Part shown: one piece after another, positions 44,483-56,000 of the stretch
How positions within the stretch are numbered: the stretch's first letter is position 1
Layout: every line of letters starts with the position of its first letter
Origin: Candidatus Methylobacter oryzae
GTDB lineage: Bacteria > Pseudomonadota > Gammaproteobacteria > Methylococcales > Methylomonadaceae
Direction: 5' to 3'
DNA: 64,000 nucleotides
Assembly (NCBI RefSeq): GCF_003994235.2
Contig: NZ_RYFG02000100.1
Location: forward strand, 1 to 64,000
The notes under the pieces: generated by a model
What the model was told of the DNA's origin: nothing
Databases searched by the model: none
Seen by the model: the letters and a program-made list of their open reading frames with translations, nothing else
Translations under genes and position numbers: made by a program

Positions 44483-46795
44483 ATGAGCAAAAACCTCGTC
44501 ATTGTAGAATCGCCTGCAAAAGCAAAAACCATAGAAAAATATTTAGGTAAAGACTTTCAGGTTTTAGCCTCTTACGGACACGTGCGCGACTTGATCCCCA
44601 AAGAGGGCGCAGTCGATCCAAACAACGATTTCGCGATGAAATATGAAGTCATCGATCGCAACCAGAAACACGTTCAAGCCATCAGTAAAGCCCTTAAAGC
44701 CTCGGACGCCTTATACCTTGCAACCGACCCCGATAGAGAGGGGGAAGCTATTTCCTGGCACTTGCTTGAGTTGCTGAAAGAAAAAAAACTGTTGAAAGAC
44801 AAGCCGGTCCATCGCGTAGTCTTCCATGAAATCACCAAGAAAGCCGTCACCGAAGCCATTGCCAACCCGGAAGAAGTGGCTATCAGCTTGGTTAATGCTC
44901 AACAAGCGCGCCGCGCTTTGGATTACCTGGTCGGTTTTAACCTGTCGCCGTTACTATGGAAAAAAATCCGTCGCGGCTTATCCGCAGGCCGCGTGCAAAG
45001 CCCTGCCCTGCGCATGATTGTCGAGCGCGAGCTGGAAATCGAGGCTTTTAAATCCCGCGAATATTGGACGATTGACGCAGCATTGACTGCGCAGGACCAA
45101 GCCTTTAAAGCCAAACTGACGCAATTTGACGGCGAAAAAGTCACGCAATTCAGCATTACCGATCAAGAGCTGGCCGAGAAAACCAGGCAAACCTTGCTGG
45201 ATGCGGCCGACGGCCAATTAATGGTCGCCAAGCTGGAGAAGAAACAGCAAAAACGCAATCCTGCCCCGCCTTTTATCACCTCGACTTTGCAACAAGAGGC
45301 TTCGCGCAAACTGGGCTTCACCACCAAACGCACGATGATCGTTGCCCAGCAGCTTTACGAAGGTATCGATATAGGCGGCGAAACTGCCGGCTTAATCACT
45401 TACATGCGTACCGACTCGGTAAACCTGTCGGTCGATGCAGTCGAAGAAATCCGTGCCTTGATTGCCGAAAACTATGGCGCGGAAAACGTGCCTAAAGAAC
45501 CGCGAATCTTTAAGACCAAATCGAAAAACGCCCAGGAAGCGCACGAAGCGATACGCCCGACTTATCCAAGATATTTACCGAGCCAGTTAAAAGACCACCT
45601 AAGCATCGAGCAATTCAAACTCTACGAACTGATCTGGAAGCGCACGATTGCCTGCCAAATGATCCATGCGACGCTGAATATGGTTTCGGTCGACTTGACC
45701 TGCGGCGACGGCAAGCACGTATTCAGGGCCACTGGCTCCACGATAGCCCATCCCGGCTTCATGGCCGCCTACCTGGAAGGCAAGGACGACAGCAATGAAA
45801 GCGACGACAAGGAAAGCTTCCTGCCGTCGATGGAAGAAGGCCGTCCCGTCAAGCTTAACGACATCAATGCCGCACAACATTTCACTGAGCCGCCGCCGCG
45901 CTACGGCGAAGCCAGCTTGGTAAAATCGCTTGAAGAACACGGAATCGGACGACCTTCGACTTATGCGTCGATCATTTCGACCCTGCAAAACCGCGAATAT
46001 GTCACGCTGGACGGCAAACGCTTCTACCCGACCGACGTCGGCAGGATCGTCAACAAATTCCTGACCGAACATTTCACCAAATACGTCGATTACGGTTTTA
46101 CCGCCAATCTGGAAGATGAACTGGATGCGGTTTCTCGAGGAGAAAAAGATTGGGTTCCATTGATGCACGACTTCTGGTCACCGTTCAATACCCTGATTCA
46201 TGAAAAAGAAGAAAGCGTTCAACGCAAGGATGTTACCCAGGAAGCTATCGACGAAAAATGCCCCGATTGCGGCAGCCCGCTATCCATTCGCCTGGGCCGT
46301 AATGGCCGGTTTATAGGCTGCACTAACTACCCTGACTGCTCGTATACCAGAAACCTGAACGACGATGGCGGTGCCAGCGATGAACCCGAAGTTGTCGAAG
46401 GACGTTCCTGCCCTAAATGCGAATCGCCTTTAGTGATTAAGAGCGGGCGCTACGGCAAATTTATCGGTTGCAGCGCTTATCCCAAATGCAAGCATATCGA
46501 ACCGCTGGAAAAACCTTCGGATACCGGCGTCGAATGCCCGAAATGTAAAAAAGGCAATATTCTTAAGCGTAAGTCCCGGAACAGCAAAATATTCTATTCC
46601 TGCTCGGAATATCCGAAATGCGATTACGCATTATGGAACGCGCCGATCCATGAAAGCTGCCCGGAATGCGAGTGGCCTATCTTGACCGTCAAAGAAACCA
46701 AACGGCGCGGCGTGGAAAAAGTTTGCCCGCAAAAAGAATGTAAATATGCGACGCCGTATGAAGGCGATCCCGCCGACGTACAGGGGCCTAAATAG
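44483..46795 (+). CDS. topA: DNA topoisomerase I
   Basis: A 770-residue type IA topoisomerase that relaxes negative supercoils. The Toprim domain (IVESPAKAKTIEKYLG, ATDPDREGEAISWH) is followed by the core, with the active Tyr in LITYMRTDSV near residue 312 and HGIGRPSTYA. Three to four C-terminal zinc-ribbon units follow, with CPDCGSPL, CPKCESPL, CPKCKKG and CPECEWPI. E. coli TopA has 865 residues; the shorter tail here is usual in related genera. Confidence 0.96.
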   Translation: MSKNLVIVESPAKAKTIEKYLGKDFQVLASYGHVRDLIPKEGAVDPNNDFAMKYEVIDRNQKHVQAISKALKASDALYLATDPDREGEAISWHLLELLKEKKLLKDKPVHRVVFHEITKKAVTEAIANPEEVAISLVNAQQARRALDYLVGFNLSPLLWKKIRRGLSAGRVQSPALRMIVERELEIEAFKSREYWTIDAALTAQDQAFKAKLTQFDGEKVTQFSITDQELAEKTRQTLLDAADGQLMVAKLEKKQQKRNPAPPFITSTLQQEASRKLGFTTKRTMIVAQQLYEGIDIGGETAGLITYMRTDSVNLSVDAVEEIRALIAENYGAENVPKEPRIFKTKSKNAQEAHEAIRPTYPRYLPSQLKDHLSIEQFKLYELIWKRTIACQMIHATLNMVSVDLTCGDGKHVFRATGSTIAHPGFMAAYLEGKDDSNESDDKESFLPSMEEGRPVKLNDINAAQHFTEPPPRYGEASLVKSLEEHGIGRPSTYASIISTLQNREYVTLDGKRFYPTDVGRIVNKFLTEHFTKYVDYGFTANLEDELDAVSRGEKDWVPLMHDFWSPFNTLIHEKEESVQRKDVTQEAIDEKCPDCGSPLSIRLGRNGRFIGCTNYPDCSYTRNLNDDGGASDEPEVVEGRSCPKCESPLVIKSGRYGKFIGCSAYPKCKHIEPLEKPSDTGVECPKCKKGNILKRKSRNSKIFYSCSEYPKCDYALWNAPIHESCPECEWPILTVKETKRRGVEKVCPQKECKYATPYEGDPADVQGPK

Positions 46796-46801
46796 CTTAA
46801 G

Positions 46802-46852
46802 GCTTTAATTCGCCACGAAGACGCGGAGTTGTCCGAGTCTTCGTAGTAAAGC
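46802..46852. terminator. Double hairpin after topA
   Basis: CGAAGAC (46816-46822) pairs with GTCTTCG (46837-46843), and around it GCTTTA (46802-46807) pairs with TAAAGC (46847-46852). The structure starts 6 nt past the topA stop and is followed by TTAAAAAT, a weak terminator for topA. Confidence 0.45.
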
Positions 46853-46868
46853 TTAAAAATCGACTCGA

Positions 46869-47426
46869 ATGCCCTACCGCTCCCCGTTCAAAATAAGAAA
46901 CGCCGTCCGCCATATCAAAACCGGGGCGGTAATCGCTTACCCCACCGAAGCCGTCTACGGGCTAGGCTGCGATCCACTCAACGAAGCCGCAGTAATGGAA
47001 CTGCTCAGGATCAAGCAACGTCCGGTAGAAAAGGGCCTGATTCTTATCGCCTCGTCCCTGGAACAACTTCGTCCTTATCTTGCGTTAAACCAAGCCATCA
47101 TCGAACGAATCACTCCGACTTGGCCCGGCCCTGTCACCTGGGTGATTCCGGCACAACCGTGGGTGCCGAAATGGCTGACCGGCAAACATGACTCCCTGGC
47201 CGTCAGAGTAAGCAATCACCCGATAGCCCACGATTTATGCGCCCAATTCGGCAGCCCGCTCGTCTCCACCAGCGCCAATCCGGCAACACGGCCTGCCGTT
47301 AGAGAGTCAAGAAAACTGCTAAAGACTTTTGCTAATGACGATATTTTTATCGTTCCCGGCAAAGTCGGCGAACTGGCTCTGGAAACCGCTATTTATGATG
47401 CGGTCAGCGGAAAACGACTGCGTTAA
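46869..47426 (+). CDS. tsaC: L-threonylcarbamoyladenylate synthase TsaC
   Basis: A 185-residue YrdC/Sua5-type protein that makes threonylcarbamoyl-AMP for t6A in tRNAs reading ANN codons. It has AVIAYPTEAVYGLGCDP, IKQRPVEKGLILIA, WPGPVTWVIPA and LVSTSANP. It is the short TsaC form without a Sua5 C-terminal domain. No clear ribosome-binding site precedes the ATG. Confidence 0.93.
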   Translation: MPYRSPFKIRNAVRHIKTGAVIAYPTEAVYGLGCDPLNEAAVMELLRIKQRPVEKGLILIASSLEQLRPYLALNQAIIERITPTWPGPVTWVIPAQPWVPKWLTGKHDSLAVRVSNHPIAHDLCAQFGSPLVSTSANPATRPAVRESRKLLKTFANDDIFIVPGKVGELALETAIYDAVSGKRLR

Positions 47427-47473
47427 TCTCCGCTACATTTGTTTTCAATAAAATCTTTTACGATCAGATTTTT

Positions 47474-47501
47474 TTGCAACACCTATGACCTTTTGTAAAA
47501 T
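47474..47501 (+). promoter_or_regulatory. Promoter with overlapping palindrome
   Basis: TTGCAA (47474-47479) and TAAAAT (47496-47501) are 16 nt apart, 43 nt before the lipoprotein start. A perfect 10-bp inverted repeat, TTTTGTAAAA (47491-47500) against TTTTACAAAA (47511-47520), covers the -10 box and could be an operator. Confidence 0.45.
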
Positions 47502-47544
47502 TAGCCGCTTTTTTACAAAACCATAACTTTAAGAGTAACTGATC

Positions 47545-47850
47545 ATGCAAACTGATTTCACTATCCGGCAAAATCTAATTATCGTTTGTGTAGGTTTACT
47601 GCTTGGCGGCTGCGCTTCCGATCCTGTTCCCGCCCCGGCACCAACGCTTTCCGGCGAACAAATGCTGAGTGAGAGCCAAGGCTTGGCAAATCTGGGCGAC
47701 AGATGGCAGAAAGGTAAACAACTGGTGGATCGCGGCAATGTTTTAGTTCACGAAGGCCAAAATAAAATCGCGGAAGGTAATCGATTGATCGAAGAAGGCG
47801 AAAGAATCAAAGCAGAAAGCGAAGAAAGCTATAAAAATATAAAGAGATAG
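47545..47850 (+). CDS. Small lipoprotein with Gly heptad repeats
   Basis: A 101-residue protein with signal and lipobox LGGC (residues 21-24). After a Pro-rich stretch come four exact 7-residue units ending in Gly: KQLVDRG, NVLVHEG, QNKIAEG and NRLIEEG (about residues 57-84). An acidic helix follows. This would make a strongly periodic helix with one Gly stripe and one Leu/Ile/Val stripe, perhaps for oligomerisation. Function unknown. It has its own promoter-like sequence upstream. Confidence 0.7.
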   Translation: MQTDFTIRQNLIIVCVGLLLGGCASDPVPAPAPTLSGEQMLSESQGLANLGDRWQKGKQLVDRGNVLVHEGQNKIAEGNRLIEEGERIKAESEESYKNIKR

Positions 47851-47921
47851 CAACAGCATCTGCTATTGCCGCATTCATCGGCAAGTCCGATAACCTGCCT
47901 AAAGCTAACCGGTTTTTTTAG

Positions 47922-47966
47922 AACAGCCCTATAGTGCGCAAAATACTATTGCACACTATGGGTTGT
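47922..47966. terminator. Hairpin between the lipoprotein and serS
   Basis: AACAGCCCTATAGTGCGCAA pairs with TTGCACACTATGGGTTGTT, with one mismatch and one bulge, around a 6-7-nt loop. It lies between the convergent lipoprotein and serS genes and can serve both strands. Confidence 0.55.
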
Positions 47967-47978
47967 TTACATAGCGTG

Positions 47979-49271
<1,293 letters not shown>

Positions 49272-49332
49272 TTAAAAATATATATGAGGGGCAAGATTCA
49301 AGATCAAAAAAAGCATTTCCCTTGAACCTCTC

Positions 49333-50022
49333 TTAAATCTGCCTACCGATTAGCAGGCCCATCCAAATCACGAAAATACAAATCAGGCTGTTAGCAACGA
49401 ATGTGCCCAACATTAAATTCAAGTTGGCTTCGAACGAGTGCCCGTGCTCCACCAAATACAGCATTAAATACAAACCGGACAAGGTCAAAAAACACCTATC
49501 GTAATCACTGTCAGTACGACACGGTATTCGACGGATATCGCCACTTTCTGCAATAGGATAGTCGCTAACATGCTGATGAAAAAGAGCCAGTATCGCGTTA
49601 ATTATAGTCAACGCATAAGGAATGACGCCGCCAGACCATTGGATAGCGCCGTCCGAAAAATAAAACAAGCCCCTGCCGCACAGCAAACCGATCCAAATAG
49701 CAAGTATGCAAGCCGTAACACTGATGAGAATATTCAACATCGCTTTGGTTAAATTGCCCTGCTCTATCAGGTAAAAAGTTTCCAGCGAAAATGTGGAAAA
49801 GGTTGTAAATGCGCCGATAAAACCGACCAAAATGGCCGCTCTGTATGCGAAAGTGACGGTGATGCGGCAGCATCAGCGACTCGGTCACGAACCGATCACG
49901 CTGACGACTAACGTTCCGTAAGGAAAGCCGCGCCCCAACCACTGGTAAATACCCGACGAGACCAAGAACCGGATCACTGCGCCGAACGCCCCGCCCAGCG
50001 CAACGGCAATAATTTGATTCAT
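49333..50022 (-). pseudogene. crcB: Frameshifted two-domain CrcB-like fluoride channel gene
   Basis: Starting at ATG 50022, MNQIIAVALGGAFGAVIRFL to GTLVVSVIGS is a normal CrcB N-terminus, but it hits a stop after 45 codons. The sequence continues in a second frame (FVTESLML), then in a third with VTFAYRAAILVGFIGAFTTFSTFSLET. A complete CrcB domain therefore needs two single-base corrections. The frame then runs on into a second, degenerate half: VIPYALTIINAILALF, a shifted ISMLATILLQKVAISVEYR, then LSGLYLMLYLVEHGHSF and a second GRQ ending. The two shifts in this half sit at T-runs near 49580 and 49490. CrcB channels export fluoride as dimers. Either a pseudogene or base-call errors. Confidence 0.75.
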
Positions 50023-50025
50023 CGG

Positions 50026-50571
50026 CTAAAACCTGATGAAGTGCTCACGGTAATAACGCAGCTCTTCGATAGATTCGATAATATCGTCCAGTGCCTGATG
50101 CGACGATTGTTTTTTAAAACCTTCCTTGATATGCGGCGCCCATCTGGCGGCCAGCTCTTTCAACGTTGAAACATCGATATTACGGTAATGGAAATATGCT
50201 TCCAGTTTGGGCATATAGCGGTACAAAAAACGCCTGTCCTGGCCGATGCTGTTTCCGCAAATCGGCGAGACTCTTTCCGGCACCCATCGCTTTATAAATT
50301 CAAGCGTTTGCCGTTCGGCTTCCGCATCGTCAATAGTAGACGTTTTGACGCGCTCGATTAAGCCGGATTGCCCGTGGTGGTGCTGGTTCCAATCGTCCAT
50401 TGCCGTTAATGCCGCATCGGACTGATGCACGGCCAGCACCGGACCTTGAGCCAGAATATTCAAATTTTTGTCGGTGACAATCGTAGCAATCTCGATGATC
50501 AAATCGTTGTCCGGATCGAGCCCGGTCATTTCAAGGTCTATCCAGATAAGATGCGATGGGTCCTGCGCCAT
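50026..50571 (-). CDS. orn: Oligoribonuclease
   Basis: A 181-residue DEDDh 3'-5' exonuclease that degrades di- and short oligoribonucleotides, including pGpG. It has [15 protein letters not shown] with the first Asp-Glu, [16 protein letters not shown], and [11 protein letters not shown] with the His-Asp pair. Full length. It lies 3 nt upstream of the crcB-like sequence on the same strand. Confidence 0.96.
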   Translation of the reverse strand: MAQDPSHLIWIDLEMTGLDPDNDLIIEIATIVTDKNLNILAQGPVLAVHQSDAALTAMDDWNQHHHGQSGLIERVKTSTIDDAEAERQTLEFIKRWVPERVSPICGNSIGQDRRFLYRYMPKLEAYFHYRNIDVSTLKELAARWAPHIKEGFKKQSSHQALDDIIESIEELRYYREHFIRF

Positions 50572-50660
50572 TTGTCGATTCCATTGTATATAAGAGGGCG
50601 GTTAGTGTAGCATTGGCTAATGTATACGTCTAACTCTTAAAACTTTGAAGAATCGCGCTT

Positions 50661-51911
50661 ATGAATAGTTTTACTATCATCTTTTTAATCGCTCTAACCC
50701 TGTCTTTTTCAGTCCAGTTTTGGCTGGCTAAACGCCATGCCGATCATATAGCAAAGCATCGCTCTGCCGTGCCCGAAGCTTTTAAAAACTCCGTCTCGCT
50801 GGAAGCTCATCAAAAAGCGGCCGATTACTCACTGGAAAAAATCGGGCTGGGTCACATAGACAGTATCATCAGCGTTATCGTACTGTTAATACTGACCATC
50901 GGTGGCGGCATTAATTGGGCTTTCGAGTTTTGGGCGGCGACAGTGCAATCTCCTTTAATTGCAGGCTTGGCCGCATTAGCGACAATTTTTCTAATCATGA
51001 CCGCAACGGAGATTCCGACTAGCGTCTACCAAACGTTTGTAATTGAAGAACAATACGGCTTCAACAAAAGCACCCCGCAGCAGTTTATTAAAGATCAACT
51101 ACTACAACTGACTTTAGTTGCCGTTATCGGCATGCCTTTGTTAGCCCTAATCCTGTGGGTCATGGACAGCATCGGCTCGCTGTGGTGGTTGTGGGCTTGG
51201 GCCATACTGATGAGCTTTTCATTACTGATGAGCTGGCTTTACCCAACCTTGATTGCACCGTTATTCAATAAATTTACGCCGATGGAAGAAGGTTCATTAA
51301 AAACCCGGATTCAAGGCTTGCTTGGCCGTTGCGGCTTCAGCAGCAACGGCATCTTCATTATGGATGGTTCCAAGCGTTCAGGCCACGGCAACGCCTACTT
51401 CACAGGCCTTGGCAACAACAAGCGCATCGTGTTTTTCGACACTTTAGTGAACTCTTTGGATGACGAAGAACTGGAAGCGATACTGGCCCACGAACTGGGA
51501 CACTTCAAATGCAAACACACGATTAAGATGCTGATTGCCAACTCCATTATGACGCTGATCAGTTTCGCTGTTCTAGGCTGGCTGATAGATCAGCAATGGT
51601 TTTACAACGGCCTGGGCGTAGAACAACCGTCGCCTGCCGCCGCCCTGTTGCTGTTCATGCTGGTGTCTTCGTCGTTTACCTTTTTCATCCAACCAATCAT
51701 TGCTTACTTTCAACGCAAATTCGAGTTTGAAGCCGATAATTTCGCGTCAAACAATGCGAAAGCAGAAAAGCTGATCAGCGCATTGGTTAAGCTGTTTGAA
51801 GAAAACGCCAGCACGTTAACGCCGGACCCACTGTATTCCGCGTTCCATTATAGCCATCCGCCTGCGGCTATTCGCATCGCCAATTTAGAGTCGCAAATAC
51901 GTCCCGCTTGA
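50661..51911 (+). CDS. M48-family membrane metalloprotease (Ste24/CAAX protease type)
   Basis: A 416-residue protein with about seven hydrophobic segments. The zinc site HELGH stands in ILAHELGHFKCKH (near residue 278), with the third ligand Glu in FEFEADNFA. The C-terminal HPP motif (SHPPAAIRIANLE) is typical of Ste24-type M48A proteases, which cleave membrane-associated peptides. The bacterial substrate is unknown. Its stop overlaps the start of rsgA. Confidence 0.88.
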   Translation: MNSFTIIFLIALTLSFSVQFWLAKRHADHIAKHRSAVPEAFKNSVSLEAHQKAADYSLEKIGLGHIDSIISVIVLLILTIGGGINWAFEFWAATVQSPLIAGLAALATIFLIMTATEIPTSVYQTFVIEEQYGFNKSTPQQFIKDQLLQLTLVAVIGMPLLALILWVMDSIGSLWWLWAWAILMSFSLLMSWLYPTLIAPLFNKFTPMEEGSLKTRIQGLLGRCGFSSNGIFIMDGSKRSGHGNAYFTGLGNNKRIVFFDTLVNSLDDEELEAILAHELGHFKCKHTIKMLIANSIMTLISFAVLGWLIDQQWFYNGLGVEQPSPAAALLLFMLVSSSFTFFIQPIIAYFQRKFEFEADNFASNNAKAEKLISALVKLFEENASTLTPDPLYSAFHYSHPPAAIRIANLESQIRPA

Positions 51912-52792
51912 TGAGTAATTTGATTGAAGGCTTGGTTATCTCCCATTTAGGCCAGGGCATTGCGGTCGAATATGACGATAAGATTGTACTTTGCCAAACA
52001 CTGCGACGGCTTGAAACCGTCGCAGTCGGCGACCGGGTACTATGGACGCAATCCTCGCCCGACCAAGGACGCATAGAAGAAATCCTGCCCCGGCGCTCAT
52101 TACTGATGCGCCCGTCCAGAAACGGTAAAATCCGCCCGGTTGCAGCGAATATCGATACCGTCTTTGTCGTTTTTGCGGTCGAACCTTATTGCGATTTTTT
52201 GCTGATAGACCAGTATCTGGCTATTTGCGAAAATCGCAATATAGACGCGGCGCTAGTGCTGAATAAAACCGACTTGGCGCAGTCGGACGCTATTGAACAA
52301 GAACTGCTCGATTACACCAACCTGGGCTATGCGCTGCACCGGGTCAGCGCCACTGATACTTCAGGCCTGGACGAACTCAAACAAGCCTTAAAAAATCAGG
52401 TCAGCATTCTAACCGGGCAATCCGGCGTCGGTAAGTCATCGTTAACCAATGCAATCATTCCCGATAAAACGCTCAGAACCAACACCATCTCGGAAACCAC
52501 CAAACACGGCCGTCACACCACCACCGCAGCAACGCTTTATCATATGACTCAAGGCGGCGATTTAATCGACAGCCCCGGCGTTGCGATTTTCGGGCTTGCC
52601 GGCCTATCCGAGCAACAATTGGCTTACGGCTATCGTGAATTTCAACCGCTGATCGATCAATGTCAATTCAAGGACTGCCGTCATCTGCTTGATAAAGGCT
52701 GCGCAGTGCGCGCCGCAGCGGAAATCGGCGACATCTCAATGACGAGGTATCAACGCTTTTTAAAGCTTAGAGAGAAGATGCCGACGGCGTAA
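51911..52792 (+). CDS. rsgA: Ribosome small-subunit-dependent GTPase RsgA
   Basis: A 293-residue circularly permuted GTPase that checks late 30S assembly. An N-terminal OB fold is followed by G4 LNKTDLA, G1 GQSGVGKSSL, G2 KHGRHTT and G3 DSPG. The C-terminal zinc site is CQFKDCRHLLDKGCAV. The start is ATG 51911, in TGATG with the preceding stop. In some gammaproteobacteria orn and rsgA are also neighbours, as here. Confidence 0.95.
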   Translation: MSNLIEGLVISHLGQGIAVEYDDKIVLCQTLRRLETVAVGDRVLWTQSSPDQGRIEEILPRRSLLMRPSRNGKIRPVAANIDTVFVVFAVEPYCDFLLIDQYLAICENRNIDAALVLNKTDLAQSDAIEQELLDYTNLGYALHRVSATDTSGLDELKQALKNQVSILTGQSGVGKSSLTNAIIPDKTLRTNTISETTKHGRHTTTAATLYHMTQGGDLIDSPGVAIFGLAGLSEQQLAYGYREFQPLIDQCQFKDCRHLLDKGCAVRAAAEIGDISMTRYQRFLKLREKMPTA

Positions 52793-52937
52793 GTTTAATA
52801 AAACTTACCGAGAAGAATTACTTAGCGATCGGGCACATGCCTCAATTTGCCATTTAACAACGATTATTTATAGCAAACAAAGTCATATCTCCTTACAATA
52901 CACGGTTAATTTTAGTTTTTTCGGCAACCTTTTAAGC

Positions 52938-52972
52938 ACATATAAAAGTGCATTTTTATGCGTTTTATATGT
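52938..52972. promoter_or_regulatory. Long inverted repeat before the large flavoprotein gene
   Basis: ACATATAAAA (52938-52947) is mirrored perfectly by TTTTATATGT (52963-52972), and the inner bases (TGCAT/ATGCG) nearly pair too. It ends 28 nt before ATG 53001, or 4 nt before ATG 52977. It could be an operator or a hairpin in the leader. No other feature is seen in 52793-52976. Confidence 0.5.
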
Positions 52973-53000
52973 ATAAATGAACTATTCAATCACGAGAACT

Positions 53001-56000
53001 ATGGAACAACACAATCTTGCCTTAGGTATCCCCGGCTTTAACTACTCCGATTTATACGATTCTGCGCGTCTGAAGGACTTGTTGGATGTGTTCGACGCAT
53101 CGGTCGAACACCATGACTCGCAACTGCACGATGAGTTTAAAGCTTACCGCCAGAATCAAGGTGTAGGATTATCGGCCGAGGCTGTTTCCGACCTGTTGGT
53201 ACGCATGGGACCTTATGTCGGGCAGTTTGTCGCCAAACTTTTCGATATTTCCGAACAGCACCAGGCACAGAGCGTAAAAATCAAAGACGAGATGGACACC
53301 ATCTTTACTTATAAGAATGAAATAGTCGACAAACTGGCTTTCTTCTTTAAAGGCGAAGATACCAGCGATTGGGCTATTCCTGCGATCCTGAACCGTTTTG
53401 ACCTGCTGGTCGAGGCCGGCTTTCCTGAAGCCAACCAGGATGACGATCCCGAACACCGCGTTGCGCGAGTCGGAGCGGCCATCGGCTTGCTATACAGCCA
53501 TTACAAACTGGTTGCAAAAGGTAAAGACAGCGATTACGAAAATGCCGATTTAGTCGTAGAGGCTTTACGCGCTAAGCTGGCTGCCCATCAAGAAGCAGCG
53601 GCTGAATTTAGCGACATCATCGGTCAGCAGGACCCTGCCGAGTTTGTCAACGCCTTGATGGATATCGTGCTGCGCTGGAGCTTTGTCGCTCAACAAGATA
53701 ACGATGTGGTTGCGACCTGGCCAAGTTTTAAACTTCCGCAAAAACGCGATTTCGACCATTTGGTCGAGCACGAACTGGTTGATCGCGGCGAATTTAAAAC
53801 CTGGATGGGCGAGCAGGAACATCGCCGCCGCCGGGATGGCTTTAAATTAACCGACCCGCGTTTTAATCAACGCCAGGCATTGTCCGAAGTCAACCATTGC
53901 ATTTACTGCCACGAGCGCGACACCGATTCCTGCTCCAAAGGCATGCGCAACAAGAAAAACAACACTTTCAAAATCGATCCGCTGGGCGTCACCACTATCG
54001 GCTGTCCGCTGGATGAAAAAATCTCGGAAATGAATCTGCTTAAACGCGGCGGCGACAATATTGGTGCGCTGGCGATTGTGATTATCGACAATCCGATGTG
54101 CCCCGGCACCGGCCACCGTATTTGCAACGAGTGCATGAAAGGCTGTATTTACCAAAAAACCGATCCGGTCGATATTCCGCAAATTGAAACCAGCGTACTG
54201 ACCGACGTATTATTCATGCCCTACGGCTTTGAAATATACAGCCTGTTGACGCGTTGGAACCCGCTGAACGTCAAACGCCCGTATATGCTGCCTTACAACG
54301 GCAAAAACGCGTTGGTGGTCGGTCTAGGTCCCGCCGGTTATACGATGAGCCATTACCTGTTAAATGAAGGCTTCGGCGTTGCCGGCATCGACGGCTTAAA
54401 ACTGGAACCACTGCCAGTCGAGTTGACCGGCGACAGCGAAAATCTGCCCGCCCCTATCGTCAATTTCCAAGATCTTTATGAAGACCTGGATAAACGCATC
54501 CTGGCCGGTTTTGGCGGCGTGGCCGAATACGGCATTACCGTACGCTGGGACAAGAACTTCCTGAAAGTCATCTACCTGACCCTGCAACGGCGTCAAGCGT
54601 TCCGCTCTTACGGCGGCGTGCGTTTTGGCGGCACTATTACGATAGAAGACGCCTGGAGCATGGGCTTCGACCATATCTGTATCGCGTCCGGCGCCGGACA
54701 GCCGACCATTATCGGTTTGAAAAACAACTTGATGCGCGGCATCCGCAAAGCTTCCGACTTTTTGATGGCGTTGCAATTAACCGGCGCAGCCAAACTGTCT
54801 TCGCTGGCGAACCTGCAAGTGCGCCTGCCGGCCGGCGTTATCGGCGGCGGCTTGACCGCTATGGATACCGCCACCGAATTGCTGGCGTATTATCCGATTC
54901 AGGTCGAAAAAGTCCTGCACCGCTACGAAACACTGGTTAACACGTACGGAGAACAGGCCGTGCGCAGCCGTTACGACCAGGAGGAAATTACCATTCTTGA
55001 CGAGTTCCTGGAGCACGGCAAAGCGATTGTTGCCGAACGCCAACGCGCGGAAGCGGAAGGCGAGCTGCCGGATTTCCAACCATTGGTAGAAGCATGGGGC
55101 GGCGTAACGCTGTTCTACCGCAAAGGCATCTTCGATGCCCCGGCCTATCGTCAAAACCACGAAGAAATCGTCAAAGCCCTGGAAGAAGGCATCGCTTTGG
55201 CCGAGGGCATGAGTCCGCTCGCCGCGCAAGCCGACGGATACGGCCATTTAAATGCAGTGGAGTTTGAAAAACTGACGCTAGAAGACGGCCGCTGGAACAG
55301 TTCAGGCCGAAACATTACCGTTCCGTTGCGCAGCTTATACGTTGCCGCAGGCACATCGCCGAACACGATTTATCAAAGCGAATACCCAGACACATTTGTG
55401 ATGGATAAATGGTTCTTCCAGCGTTATCAACCTGAGTGGAACAATGATTCAGTCGATTTAGTACCAATGAGCGATGAAGCCCTCCCAAAACTGGGCAAAC
55501 CTGCACCACTGACGTCATATCAAAAAGACGGCAAATTCATCAGCTTTTACGGCGACAATCATCCGGTTTACGCCGGCAACGTGGTCAAGGCGATGGCCAG
55601 CGCGAAAAACGGCTATCCCTATATCGTCAAACTGTTCGAGAAAGAATTGGCGGCCTTGAATCCTGCGGAGCAGCCGGACCGGGATGCCGCATTAAAAGCC
55701 TTGTTCGCACAGTTAGACAGCGCATTTAAAGCCACTATTGTTGCAATCAACCGATTGACACCGACAATTATCGAAGTCGTCGTAAAAGCGCCGATGGCAG
55801 CGGAAAAATTCCACCCGGGACAATTCTATCGCGTGCAAAACTACGAAGCGTTCGCTCCAGTCGTCGAAGGCACCGTACTGGCTGCCGAAGGCATCGCGCT
55901 GACCGGTGCGGAAGTTGACAAGGAAAACGGCACGATTTCGCTGATCGCATTGGAAATGGGGTCCTCAACAAGGTTGTGCGCCACCTGGAAAGTCGGCGAT

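Noticed and set aside
45599..46168. Minus-strand reading frame of 189 codons
   Set aside because: Antisense inside topA, without its own ribosome-binding site or family likeness.
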